DNA from: Candidatus Kapaibacterium sp.
GTDB taxonomy: Bacteria; Bacteroidota; Ignavibacteria; Kapaibacteriales; UBA2268
DNA: 25,617 nucleotides
Reading direction: 5' to 3'
NCBI GenBank assembly: GCA_028691175.1
Contig: JAQUZU010000013.1
Span: 1-25,617 of the forward strand
Numbering within the stretch: the first letter of the stretch is position 1; each line of letters begins with the position of its first letter. The notes below the pieces were generated by a model. That model had not been told where the DNA came from, did no database searches, and saw only the letters and a program-made list of their open reading frames with translations. Positions 15,494-22,216 of this stretch are shown here, piece by piece. The position numbers and the translations under genes were made by a program.

Positions 15494-17545
15494 TTAAAAT
15501 TTCTTGTTAAGTGCGGGTTCGTAATGCGAAAATTTCATCGTATATACTGCCCGACCCTGACTTGCCGATCTTAATTTTGTAACATACCCGAACATCTCCG
15601 ATAATGGCACTACTGCATGAACTGCCTGCATGGTACCATGTGCCTCCATGCCTTCTACTTTACCGCGTCTGGAACTAAGGTCGGCGATTATATCGCCCGT
15701 GTACTCGTTTGGAGAAATTACTTCTACCGAACAATATGGCTCGTAGAGCTGCGGTCCCGCGTCGCGGATACCGTCTTTTACTGCCATGGAAGACGCAATT
15801 AAAAATGCTACGTCGCCGATTTTCGTCTCATCGAAATCCGCACCGACAACACTGACTTTTACGTCTGTCATCGGATAGCCCGACGGTCCTATTTTTAATG
15901 CTTCTTTAACACCTGTCTCTATTGACTGCCTATACAGAGCCGGTAACTTATGCTCGCTGTTCAAATTTTCAAATACTATTCCTTCTCCAGACGCCGTAGG
16001 TTCTAATTTCAGAACTACGTGCCCGTATTGATTCTTGCCATTTATCTGTTTATCGAATATGCCTTCTTGCGTTACAGCCTTCGAAATGCTCTCGCGATAC
16101 GATACCTGAGGTTTGCCGAGGCGAACCGGAACTTTAAATTCGCGATTCAATCGGTCGGCGATTATCTCCAGGTGTAATTCACCAACTCCGCTGATTATCG
16201 TTTCGCCGCTGTCCGCGTCGTTCCGATAAGTGAAAGTCGGATCTTCGTCCGCAAGTTTCTCTAATGCATCGATCAATTTCTCCTGGTCTGCGGTCGTCCG
16301 TGTCTCTATCGACTGGTTGATCATCGGCTCGGAAAAATCTATCTTCTCGTAAATCAATTTGTGCTTCTCGTCGCAAAGTGTGTCGCCGGTACGCGTTGTA
16401 CGCATATCCGGAATTGCAATAATTTCGCCGGCGAACGCCTCATTTGTTTCTTCACGCTTCTTGGCGGACATTTTCATGATTTTCATTATTCGCTCGCGTT
16501 TGCCGCTAATCGAATTGAAAACCGCCTGTCCTACCTTGACCGTGCCGGAATAAATGCGCACGAACACCAGTTTCTTCACATGAGGATCGATTATCACTTT
16601 GAATGCAAGCGCCGAAAAAGGTTCGCTGTCGCTTGCTTTGAGTTCGATCGTTTTGCTGTCGTCCGCTGCGTCGAAGCCGACTTGCGGCTTTACGTCCAAA
16701 GGACTCGGCAAATACTTCACAACTGCATCTAAGAGAGACTGTACGCCGACATTTTTGAGCGACGAGCCGGTTAAAACCGGAATGATTTCGAGGTTTAAAA
16801 CTCCTTTGCGGAGTACTGTCTCGATTTCCTCTATGCTCGGAATTTCGCCGTCTAAATACTTCATCATCAAGTCGTCGTCGAGTTCGGAAACTTTCTCCAC
16901 GAGGTTTGACCGCATTTCTTCGGCTTTCTCGCGATAATTTTCCGGTATCTCTTTCTCGATGATTGTACTTCCGTCGTCTTTCGCTTCAAAGTAAAACGCT
17001 TTCATATTTACGAGATCGATAATTCCCTCGAAGTTCTCTTCTGCACCAATCGGAATTTGAATCGGAACGGCATTTGCGTTCAATCTCTCACGCATCATAG
17101 CGATTACGTTGTCGAAATTCGCGCCCATTCTGTCCATCTTATTTACATAAGCTATCCGAGGTACGTGGTACATATCGGCTTGATGCCATACGGTTTCGCT
17201 TTGGGGTTCTACCCCGCCGACGCCGCAAAACACGCCGATCGCACCATCGAGGACTCGAAGTGATCTCTGCACTTCTGCTGTAAAATCTACATGCCCGGGT
17301 GTGTCTATTATATTAATCTGATGATCATGCCAATAGCAAGTGACGGCGGCACTCATAATCGTTATTCCGCGCTCTTTTTCCTGATCCATATAATCGGTAA
17401 AGGCTGTACCTTCATCGACCGAACCCAAGCGGTGAATATTGCCGGTATAAAACAGCATCCTCTCGGTTGTTGTCGTCTTCCCGGCGTCGATATGCGCCAT
17501 GATTCCTATATTCCGCAAAAACGGAAGTCCTGTACTTCTCGGCAT
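15494..17545 (-). CDS. fusA: elongation factor G (divergent form)
   Basis: EF-G is the GTPase that drives translocation and, with RRF, ribosome recycling. The 683-aa product has all five domains and intact GTPase motifs: AHIDAGKT (17-24), RGITI (59-63), DTPGH (81-85) and NKMD (135-138). It departs from the common bacterial type in two places. Switch I reads LGSVDEGTAFTDYM (40-53), where GEVHDGAATMDWM is usual, and the domain IV tip reads INGKNQYGHV (501-510), where GG-R/S-GQ-Y/F-GHV is usual. Domain IV after the tip is also unusual. It sits at the normal str locus between rpsG and tuf, so it is probably the working translocase, but a paralogous subfamily is possible. Confidence 0.93.
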   Translation of the reverse strand: MPRSTGLPFLRNIGIMAHIDAGKTTTTERMLFYTGNIHRLGSVDEGTAFTDYMDQEKERGITIMSAAVTCYWHDHQINIIDTPGHVDFTAEVQRSLRVLDGAIGVFCGVGGVEPQSETVWHQADMYHVPRIAYVNKMDRMGANFDNVIAMMRERLNANAVPIQIPIGAEENFEGIIDLVNMKAFYFEAKDDGSTIIEKEIPENYREKAEEMRSNLVEKVSELDDDLMMKYLDGEIPSIEEIETVLRKGVLNLEIIPVLTGSSLKNVGVQSLLDAVVKYLPSPLDVKPQVGFDAADDSKTIELKASDSEPFSALAFKVIIDPHVKKLVFVRIYSGTVKVGQAVFNSISGKRERIMKIMKMSAKKREETNEAFAGEIIAIPDMRTTRTGDTLCDEKHKLIYEKIDFSEPMINQSIETRTTADQEKLIDALEKLADEDPTFTYRNDADSGETIISGVGELHLEIIADRLNREFKVPVRLGKPQVSYRESISKAVTQEGIFDKQINGKNQYGHVVLKLEPTASGEGIVFENLNSEHKLPALYRQSIETGVKEALKIGPSGYPMTDVKVSVVGADFDETKIGDVAFLIASSMAVKDGIRDAGPQLYEPYCSVEVISPNEYTGDIIADLSSRRGKVEGMEAHGTMQAVHAVVPLSEMFGYVTKLRSASQGRAVYTMKFSHYEPALNKKF

Positions 17546-17614
17546 AATCTACTTCAGCAAATCTATTGACAAAGAACGATCTTTATTATTTTTCATCGTC
17601 GAAGCGCGAAATTA

Positions 17615-18082
17615 TTACCACTTAAAGTGAGCAAATGCCTTGTTGGCTTCTGCCATTCTGTGTGTATCTTCGCGTTTCTTAACTGCTGAACCTTCGCCAT
17701 TTGATGCGGCTAAAAGCTCTGCAGCCAATTTTGCAGCCATCGATTTATCGCGGCGTGCTTCTGCATAAGTCTTAATCCAGCGAATTGCCAAAGCAATACG
17801 ACGATCTTCACGTACATCTACCGGCACTTGATATGTTGCGCCACCAACTCTGCGGGAGCGAACTTCCAATGACGGTGCTACGTTCTGGAGCGCCTTGCGG
17901 AATACTTCCAAAGGTTCTTTGCCGGATTTCTCGCCCATTATCGAGAAAGCGTCATATACCAATGTACGTGCAGTGCTCTTCTTACCATCAACCATAATAT
18001 TGTTGATGAATTTTGATACGATTACATCTCCAAAACGTGGGTCCGGAGTGATACGTCTCTTCTCTGCTCTTCTTTTTCTCAT
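17615..18082 (-). CDS. rpsG: 30S ribosomal protein S7
   Basis: S7 starts assembly of the 16S rRNA 3' domain and, in E. coli, represses the str operon. The 155-aa product begins MRKRRAEKRRITPDPRFGD and contains FINNIMVDGKKSTARTLVYD, VRSRRVGGATYQVPVDVR and the C-terminal REDTHRMAEANKAFAHFKW. The length is the usual short form. It lies 36 bp after rpsL. Confidence 0.98.
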   Translation of the reverse strand: MRKRRAEKRRITPDPRFGDVIVSKFINNIMVDGKKSTARTLVYDAFSIMGEKSGKEPLEVFRKALQNVAPSLEVRSRRVGGATYQVPVDVREDRRIALAIRWIKTYAEARRDKSMAAKLAAELLAASNGEGSAVKKREDTHRMAEANKAFAHFKW

Positions 18083-18118
18083 TACTTTTTCTTCGTTTTT
18101 ATGTTCTGATTTTATTTA

Positions 18119-18514
18119 TTACTTCTTTGCAGGTGCTGCACCTTTTTTAGGACGCTTTGCACCATATTTCGAACGACCCTGACGACGACCGTCTACACCC
18201 TGTGTATCTGCCGTGCCGCGGATTACGTGATAGCGAACACCAGGAAGATCCTTTACTCTGCCTCCGCGAATGAACACAATGCTGTGCTCCTGCAGATTAT
18301 GACCTTCTCCCGGTATATATGAAGACACTTCAAATCCTGAAGTTAAACGTACACGCGCTACTTTACGCAATGCCGAGTTCGGCTTCTTTGGAGTTGTCGT
18401 ATAAACTCTAGTACATACGCCGCGACGTTGCGGGCATGCATTTAAAGCGGCGGATTTGCTCTTATATACAATGGCTTTCCGCGGCTTTCTGATTAATTGA
18501 CTTATTGTAGGCAC
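18119..18514 (-). CDS. rpsL: 30S ribosomal protein S12
   Basis: S12 is a decoding-centre protein of the small subunit. The 131-aa product starts MPTISQLIRKPRKAIVYKSK from a GTG at 18512-18514, with GGAGAGG 4 bp upstream. The loops TTPKKPNSALRK and GGRVKDLPGVRYH carry the wild-type Lys residues that correspond to K43 and K88 in E. coli, so the protein is predicted to be streptomycin-sensitive at these sites. The C-terminus is extended and rich in K and A. It is the first gene of the str operon. Confidence 0.98.
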   Translation of the reverse strand: MPTISQLIRKPRKAIVYKSKSAALNACPQRRGVCTRVYTTTPKKPNSALRKVARVRLTSGFEVSSYIPGEGHNLQEHSIVFIRGGRVKDLPGVRYHVIRGTADTQGVDGRRQGRSKYGAKRPKKGAAPAKK

Positions 18515-18568
18515 TAAACCTCTCCGTAATATATTTATTAGTCTAAACTTTTGATTTTTTACAGTTTA

Positions 18569-18599
18569 CAAAATTACGCAAATTAATCCGATTATGCAA
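18569..18599 (-). promoter_or_regulatory. Candidate str operon promoter P1 (proximal)
   Basis: On the minus strand TTG (18597-18599) is followed, 20 bp later, by TAATTTTG (18569-18576). This matches the Bacteroidota primary-sigma pattern (-33 TTG, -7 TAnnTTTG). Transcription would start near 18562, giving a leader of about 48 nt before the rpsL GTG. Confidence 0.7.
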
Positions 18600-18710
18600 G
18601 AAATATTTTCCGAATACGCAAATATTTTTCGCGCTACCCGGAAAAATTACTTGGACTTTCGCAAATAATTTCCATAATTATACATACATATAGATAAATC
18701 TATCGCAATT
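18577..18710 (+). repeat. Phased CGCAAAT words in the rpsL leader
   Basis: CGCAAAT occurs at 18577-18583, 18617-18623 and 18660-18666, and a one-mismatch copy CGCAATT at 18704-18710. The spacing of 40-44 bp is close to four helical turns. The first copy directly adjoins the P1 TAATTTTG box. These could be binding sites for a regulator, but short words recur easily in AT-rich DNA. Confidence 0.35.
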
Positions 18711-18748
18711 TGCAACGTTATTGCCGTATGTAGTAGTTAATATGTCTC

Positions 18749-18779
18749 CAAAATTAAGTAAACTTTTCCACAATTGCAA
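18749..18779 (-). promoter_or_regulatory. Candidate str operon promoter P2 (distal)
   Basis: TTG at 18777-18779 and TAATTTTG at 18749-18756 on the minus strand are separated by exactly 20 bp, the same layout as P1. Its spacer contains one TTTTCCACA word (plus strand, 18764-18772). A transcript from here would carry about 230 nt of leader before rpsL. Confidence 0.6.
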
Positions 18780-18802
18780 ATCTTTTTACCGGCTTTTCCA
18801 CA
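18764..18802 (+). repeat. Two direct TTTTCCACA words resembling DnaA boxes
   Basis: TTTTCCACA occurs at 18764-18772 and 18794-18802, 30 bp apart. The word fits the relaxed DnaA-box consensus TT(A/T)TNCACA. One copy lies within the spacer of promoter P2. Two boxes are too few to call an origin; they might link ribosomal gene expression to DnaA, or be chance in AT-rich DNA. Confidence 0.3.
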
Positions 18803-18819
18803 TTTTTTTCAATTTTTAT

Positions 18820-19824
18820 TTAATTCATCTGCAAACGAAATTTTGCTACTGTGCAATCGCCGAAATTTACTCGCGCATATTCGCTTAAAAGTGCATTCAC
18901 GGTCGATTCCACAAGTTGCATGTCCGATAAAATCACCTCCCGCCGAATCTTGAAATGCGTCTCCGTCGCCGCATAACTGCCCATGTCGAGTTCTGTCGTC
19001 AGAGTCTGCGAGAGAATCGCCTTCGAAATTTCCGCGTTGCAGTATTTGATCAAATCGCGATAGAGTTCGCTCGAACTTCCCCGCGCTGCCTCGTGCAGCG
19101 TGATATTTATGTCGTCCGGCGTAACGATTACGCTGTCTTCGTTCATTGCGGCAAGGGCGTCCGCGAGGCGCTGCGCTTCGTCGCCGGTCGCGCCGCGCGT
19201 GTATTGTCCGACTAAAATCGGCATTCCGTATTTTTCGCAAAATTTCGTCCAGTTCTGCATTGCCGAACTTTTGAACATCACCGCCCAGTAGCATTTCGCC
19301 AATAGCGAGTGTCCGTACGGGTTGTCCGCTGTTGCCTCGAAGCGCGGGCAAAGCACCTTGCACGGATTGATGCCGCGGTATTTTCCGTCCGAACTTCTCA
19401 CTAAGAGCGTCCCGTCGCCGCGAAAAGTAAACCATTCGTGCGGTCGCGCGATTACTCGCGACGGGCAGAGCCGGCTCTCGCCGTTCATCTCGCGATATTC
19501 CCAGATTACCTCTAGCGGTTGCCAGCCGAAAAGCGGTGCCTCCAAGATGCTGCGCATGACTTCATAAATATCGATTTTGTCGATTATTTCGCCGATTTCC
19601 GCTGCGAGTTCCTCGCCGATGATTTCGTAGTGCAGACTCAGCAAGCCGCTTTTGCGCGACTGAATGCAGCTCCATACGTGCGGATCGTTCTTCAAATCGC
19701 GATACGCGGATAGTCCGCCCGCGGTCTGCAAAATTTTGTCCGGATTCGGCAGAGCGTAATTCTCGCCGGTCAGCCCGGAGGGACGCAGACTTTTCGTAAG
19801 TATATTTTCATCTTTTATTTCCAT
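18820..19824 (-). CDS. Phage portal protein, DUF935 / Mu gp29 family, short C-terminus
   Basis: Portal proteins form the ring through which DNA enters the head. The 334-aa product matches Mu gp29 through its core: FCEKYGMPILVGQY (195-208), EISKAILSQTLTTE (265-278) and FKIRREVILSDMQ (291-303). It stops at KFRLQMN, about where the Mu core ends; Mu gp29 continues for some 150 more residues (512 aa in total). So it is either truncated or a compact variant. The second ATG (19822-19824) is chosen because the GAAAGGA ribosome binding site is too close to the first (19828-19830). It follows an apparent terminator at 19861-19881 and is the last gene before the rpsL region. Confidence 0.85.
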   Translation of the reverse strand: MEIKDENILTKSLRPSGLTGENYALPNPDKILQTAGGLSAYRDLKNDPHVWSCIQSRKSGLLSLHYEIIGEELAAEIGEIIDKIDIYEVMRSILEAPLFGWQPLEVIWEYREMNGESRLCPSRVIARPHEWFTFRGDGTLLVRSSDGKYRGINPCKVLCPRFEATADNPYGHSLLAKCYWAVMFKSSAMQNWTKFCEKYGMPILVGQYTRGATGDEAQRLADALAAMNEDSVIVTPDDINITLHEAARGSSSELYRDLIKYCNAEISKAILSQTLTTELDMGSYAATETHFKIRREVILSDMQLVESTVNALLSEYARVNFGDCTVAKFRLQMN

Positions 19825-19860
19825 GTTCATTCCTTTCGATTATGTAAATTTTTTGTAATT

Positions 19861-19881
19861 AAAAGGGCGGAAATTCCGCCC
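19861..19881 (-). terminator. Intrinsic terminator after the spanin-like gene
   Basis: On the minus strand a GGGCGG/CCGCCC stem with a 5-nt AT loop is followed by TTTT. It lies directly after the spanin-like gene stop (19884) and 36 bp before the portal ATG. It should reduce expression of the portal from upstream promoters. Confidence 0.7.
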
Positions 19882-19883
19882 CG

Positions 19884-20336
19884 TCATCTTCCTATCATCA
19901 GCCCGACCGCCACGCCAAGCAGCGCGATTGCAGGCTTTTCCCACCATTTCGATTTTTCCGCCGGGAGAATGATTGTCCGAACCTCCGAGGGCACCGAATC
20001 CGGCTTCGAACGCAGCGAGAGCGAGACTAAATTCTCCGGAAATTCATACGCCGTACTGATTGTGTCGCAGCCGATTACCGTATCCATTCGCGCTACAAAC
20101 GCCGGACTTTCGATTATTGTGTCGCGGATTTTCTCCACTTGCGCCACCGTTCGGTAAATCGTAATCGGCTCACGGGCAATTTCCCGATAGATTGTGTCGC
20201 GAATTATCTCCTGCTTCGGCGGCTCCGGATCGCCTTCGCATTGCGATAAAATCAGCAAAAAAGCCCCTAAAATCAGAAATACCACAACCTTATATATATA
20301 AAGGCTTTTTGCAGTTGCGTCGCTATTCTTCTGCAT
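19884..20336 (-). CDS. Spanin-like two-helix membrane protein of Bacteroidota-phage type
   Basis: The 150-aa product has a hydrophobic segment near the N-terminus (residues about 13-31) and another at the C-terminus (about 134-149). Between them is a polar stretch with repeated dyads DTIY, DTII, DTVI, DTIS. This layout and the WWEKPAIALLGVAVGL end are familiar from lysis regions of Bacteroidota phages and prophages. A role as a spanin or lysis accessory is inferred from topology and from the neighbouring endolysin and holin-like genes. A Cys at position 33 after the first helix could be lipidated. Its start overlaps the 59-aa gene by 14 bp. Confidence 0.6.
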   Translation of the reverse strand: MQKNSDATAKSLYIYKVVVFLILGAFLLILSQCEGDPEPPKQEIIRDTIYREIAREPITIYRTVAQVEKIRDTIIESPAFVARMDTVIGCDTISTAYEFPENLVSLSLRSKPDSVPSEVRTIILPAEKSKWWEKPAIALLGVAVGLMIGR

Positions 20337-20556
20337 AAGTCTTCAGCGCAGATAATCGGACTTTTTTTAAAGCATTTCCGTCAGCGGAATCCGCCAGCAG
20401 CAGCAAATCGTCATCGTCAAGTGTTTCCTTTTCGGCAAGCGTCGCGATGTCCGCGGCGAGATTTGCCGGCAAATTTTCCTGTCTCAATTTTATATAACTC
20501 ATATTTTTTCCTTTCAATAATTTGCGTTAAAAAGCGGGCGACCGCAGTTGCGTCGC
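20311..20556. repeat. 13-bp direct repeats around the 59-aa gene
   Basis: GCAGTTGCGTCGC occurs at 20311-20323 and again at 20544-20556. The first copy overlaps the stop of the 59-aa gene and the start of the spanin-like gene. The second lies in the terminator hairpin upstream. The pair brackets the small gene and may mark a past recombination. Confidence 0.5.
20323..20502 (-). CDS. Small phage protein with fibre-type ALKKV motif
   Basis: The 59-aa product starts MSYIKLRQENLPANLAADI at the ATG 20500-20502, which has GAAAGGA upstream; a longer frame would need a TTG start and lose that site. It contains TLDDDDLLLLADSADGNALK followed by KVRLSALKTY. Similar 'L.D.D.fLi.DSAd..alKKv...nlk' stretches occur within tail- or head-fibre proteins, but here the segment forms almost the whole protein. 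Function is unknown; it could be a fibre remnant or a virion adaptor. It lies between an upstream terminator (20529-20558) and the overlapping spanin-like gene. Confidence 0.6.
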   Translation of the reverse strand: MSYIKLRQENLPANLAADIATLAEKETLDDDDLLLLADSADGNALKKVRLSALKTYAEE

Positions 20557-20558
20557 CC
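20529..20558 (-). terminator. Intrinsic terminator after the 114-aa gene
   Basis: On the minus strand a perfect 7-bp stem GGGCGAC/GTCGCCC with a 9-nt loop is followed by GCTTTTT. It lies 9 bp after the stop of the 114-aa gene, in the 65-bp gap before the 59-aa gene. This is the best intrinsic terminator in the window and would split the phage block. Confidence 0.8.
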
Positions 20559-20567
20559 TGTGTTTTT

Positions 20568-20912
20568 CTAATCGTTGTGATAATAAATTGTAGCGATTAT
20601 ATGCCCCGGCGAATCTGAATTTGCCGTATAACTTAGTCCGATAAACTCGGCTAAAGTATTTATTTCATATATAGTTACGTCGTCGGAATTATCCTCCTGA
20701 GCCGGGCTGAGCGTTGCAAGTGTCGTGCTGTTCGCGCCATCATTCGATAGTTTCACGCGAATAGTCCCCGCGTTCGGCTCTACTCCGCACCATCTTACTT
20801 GCAGAGTAGAGGCTGTAAAGGGTTTATCGCGCCACGCCGTAAGCCGCACCGGCATCCATTCGCCGATATAGTCTGCATTTGCCGGAAAGTCATATTCCAT
20901 CTCCTGTTTCAT
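20568..20912 (-). CDS. Phage-block protein of unknown function (114 aa)
   Basis: No family was recognised. The 114-aa product lacks a signal peptide or membrane segment and is rich in alternating hydrophobic and polar residues (for example TASTLQVRWCGVEPNAGTIR and GLSYTANSDSPGHIIATIYY), which suggests an all-beta fold. Its ATG overlaps the stop of the endolysin-like gene and has GAAAGGG upstream. The stop is followed by a strong terminator. A virion surface or fibre role is possible but not shown. Confidence 0.6.
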   Translation of the reverse strand: MKQEMEYDFPANADYIGEWMPVRLTAWRDKPFTASTLQVRWCGVEPNAGTIRVKLSNDGANSTTLATLSPAQEDNSDDVTIYEINTLAEFIGLSYTANSDSPGHIIATIYYHND

Positions 20913-21523
20913 AATTCTTCCCTTTCGATTTTTTCGAAGCCGACCAGTCCGCGCACAGTTAATTTCGCTATCGGGTGGTATATGTTTCGCCGCTTTGCAA
21001 ATACGCCGCAGAGCTGCCGCCCGTCGGAAATTATTTCCGTGTTAAACGCGACTGTCGTTACCCAGCCCTTTTCGCCGACCTCCGTGATGCGCTCGATATG
21101 CCCGCGGCTTGAGCGCCGGTAGCGCCAGACGATTAAGTCGTCGATTTCCGGCGAGTAGCGGGCGGGCTTGCCGAATTTCTTCGCATAAGCAAAAATGCCG
21201 TTTGCGAGTCCGGTCTGCGGAATCGGGATTTCTCTGCGGTTAATGCCGAGGGCGTCCGCGGCGAACGCATAACACCAGTAAACTCCGCTCGCACAGTACG
21301 GTGCGCGCGAATTTCGCCAACCCATAACCGCATTGTATTTCATGACTTCGCCGTCGTTTCTGCCGGATTTTTCGACCGTACCGATTTCGCCGAGAGCGAT
21401 TTCCCGGGATTTCTCGAGCAAGTCCGCGCGAGCCTGAAGAACATATTTCCCCGGCGGTATTGCGGAAATTTCCCCCGTCAGCAGCGCGCCAAGCGCAAGA
21501 GTAAGCAAAATTTTCTTCATCAT
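20909..21523 (-). CDS. Secreted CHAP-like endolysin / amidase
   Basis: Likely a peptidoglycan-cleaving lysis enzyme. The start MMKKILLTLALGALLTGEIS (ATG 21521-21523) has GAGG 5 bp upstream and encodes a signal peptide to about residue 21, so the enzyme is probably exported by Sec. The catalytic Cys is C77 in APYCASGVYWCYAF and the His is H142 in RGHIERI, the layout of the CHAP/NlpC-like fold. The order Cys, then DDLIVW, then GH is as in phage CHAP proteins. A longer open frame upstream overlaps the holin-like gene and is rejected. It follows the holin-like gene, as in many lysis cassettes. Confidence 0.75.
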   Translation of the reverse strand: MMKKILLTLALGALLTGEISAIPPGKYVLQARADLLEKSREIALGEIGTVEKSGRNDGEVMKYNAVMGWRNSRAPYCASGVYWCYAFAADALGINRREIPIPQTGLANGIFAYAKKFGKPARYSPEIDDLIVWRYRRSSRGHIERITEVGEKGWVTTVAFNTEIISDGRQLCGVFAKRRNIYHPIAKLTVRGLVGFEKIEREEL

Positions 21524-21531
21524 CGCTGCCT

Positions 21532-21819
21532 CTATCCCGCAAATTGCGCAATATAAACTCCAAGAATCGTCAGCCCGGTAAGCAGATGCACGCCGATAAA
21601 AATCGAGCCTAAACTGCCCGGCACGCCGTCGCGAGTGAAGTCGATTCGTGTATAAACGTACTGTGCGAAGCCCGAAAGCGCCACTGCGAGCGTCTCCGCG
21701 ATTACGATCATCAGCATGGTTTTGATTTCGCCGAGGCCCGGGCAAAGTGCCGCCGCCGCAACGACGCCAAGCACTATCCAAAGCAAATGGCGTTTGAGTA
21801 TTTCAAGATATTTTTCCAT
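21532..21819 (-). CDS. Holin-like small membrane protein
   Basis: The 95-aa product has about three hydrophobic segments: WIVLGVVAAAALCPGL (near 14-29), MLMIVIAETLAVALSGFA (near 36-53) and GSIFIGVHLLTGLTILGVYI (near 71-90). A short basic, polar N-terminus precedes them. Such small multi-pass proteins beside an endolysin often act as holins. The assignment rests on size, topology and position, since no specific family was recognised. GAAAGGG lies upstream of the ATG. The stop lies 8 bp before the endolysin start. Confidence 0.6.
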   Translation of the reverse strand: MEKYLEILKRHLLWIVLGVVAAAALCPGLGEIKTMLMIVIAETLAVALSGFAQYVYTRIDFTRDGVPGSLGSIFIGVHLLTGLTILGVYIAQFAG

Positions 21820-21831
21820 AATTTTCCCTTT

Positions 21832-22209
21832 CTAATTGTGAATAATTGCGGGCACGCTGCCCGGATTTTGCGGCAAACGCAGGTCGCCGCTTTGAACTTT
21901 TTCGAGCATTTCCATCGCGAATTGTCGCTTCCAGACTATGCCCGTCGGCGGCGAAGTCCTCGCGCACGCCCCCTCATACAGATTATAAATTGCGAGGTCT
22001 TTCGAGATTTTGCGTAGAATTCCGCACTTCGCGGCCGGGAGCGGCGTTTCAAGCCGCGCCCCAAGATACGCATTGATTGTCAGGTCGGCGAAGTCGATCG
22101 CCGCGAGAATTTTCAGCACATTATACGTCTCGCCGCCGGCGTTCGTCAGCCGCACGAGTTCCGCCGTGCCGAGTTCCATTTCAATATCGCTTGCAGTCGA
22201 GTAACTCAT
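21832..22209 (-). CDS. Phage DUF1320 / Mu gp36-like head-tail protein
   Basis: DUF1320 (Mu gp36) proteins are virion assembly proteins encoded next to the major capsid gene. The 125-aa product has the family pattern: N-terminal YSTASDIEMELGTAELVRLT, then DFADLTINAYLGARLETPLP and LRKISKDLAIYNLYEG. It starts 7 bp after the cement gene, with GAGG 5 bp upstream of the ATG. The C-terminus GDLRLPQNPG is typical. Confidence 0.75.
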   Translation of the reverse strand: MSYSTASDIEMELGTAELVRLTNAGGETYNVLKILAAIDFADLTINAYLGARLETPLPAAKCGILRKISKDLAIYNLYEGACARTSPPTGIVWKRQFAMEMLEKVQSGDLRLPQNPGSVPAIIHN

Positions 22210-22216
22210 TTGCGCC

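Larger units (their letters stand above)
18515..18819. other. AT-rich leader region between the portal gene and rpsL
   Basis: No credible gene lies in these 305 bp. On the minus strand the stretch holds two candidate promoters, each TTG-N20-TAATTTTG (18749-18779 and 18569-18599), so rpsL mRNA would have a leader of about 50 or 230 nt. The plus-strand word CGCAAAT recurs at 18577, 18617 and 18660, with CGCAATT at 18704, at steps of 40, 43 and 44 bp. Two direct copies of TTTTCCACA lie near the portal end. No intrinsic terminator for the upstream phage genes is visible here. Confidence 0.75.

Noticed and set aside
18515..18819. Replication origin
   Set aside because: Only two DnaA-box-like words and no dnaA or other origin genes; AT-richness is explained by the promoters.
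18809..19435. 208-codon minus-strand frame within the portal gene
   Set aside because: Arg-rich out-of-frame shadow of the portal, which has clear DUF935 motifs.
21524..21781. Upstream extension of the endolysin frame
   Set aside because: It overlaps the holin-like gene; the internal MMKKILL start has a signal peptide and a GAGG site.
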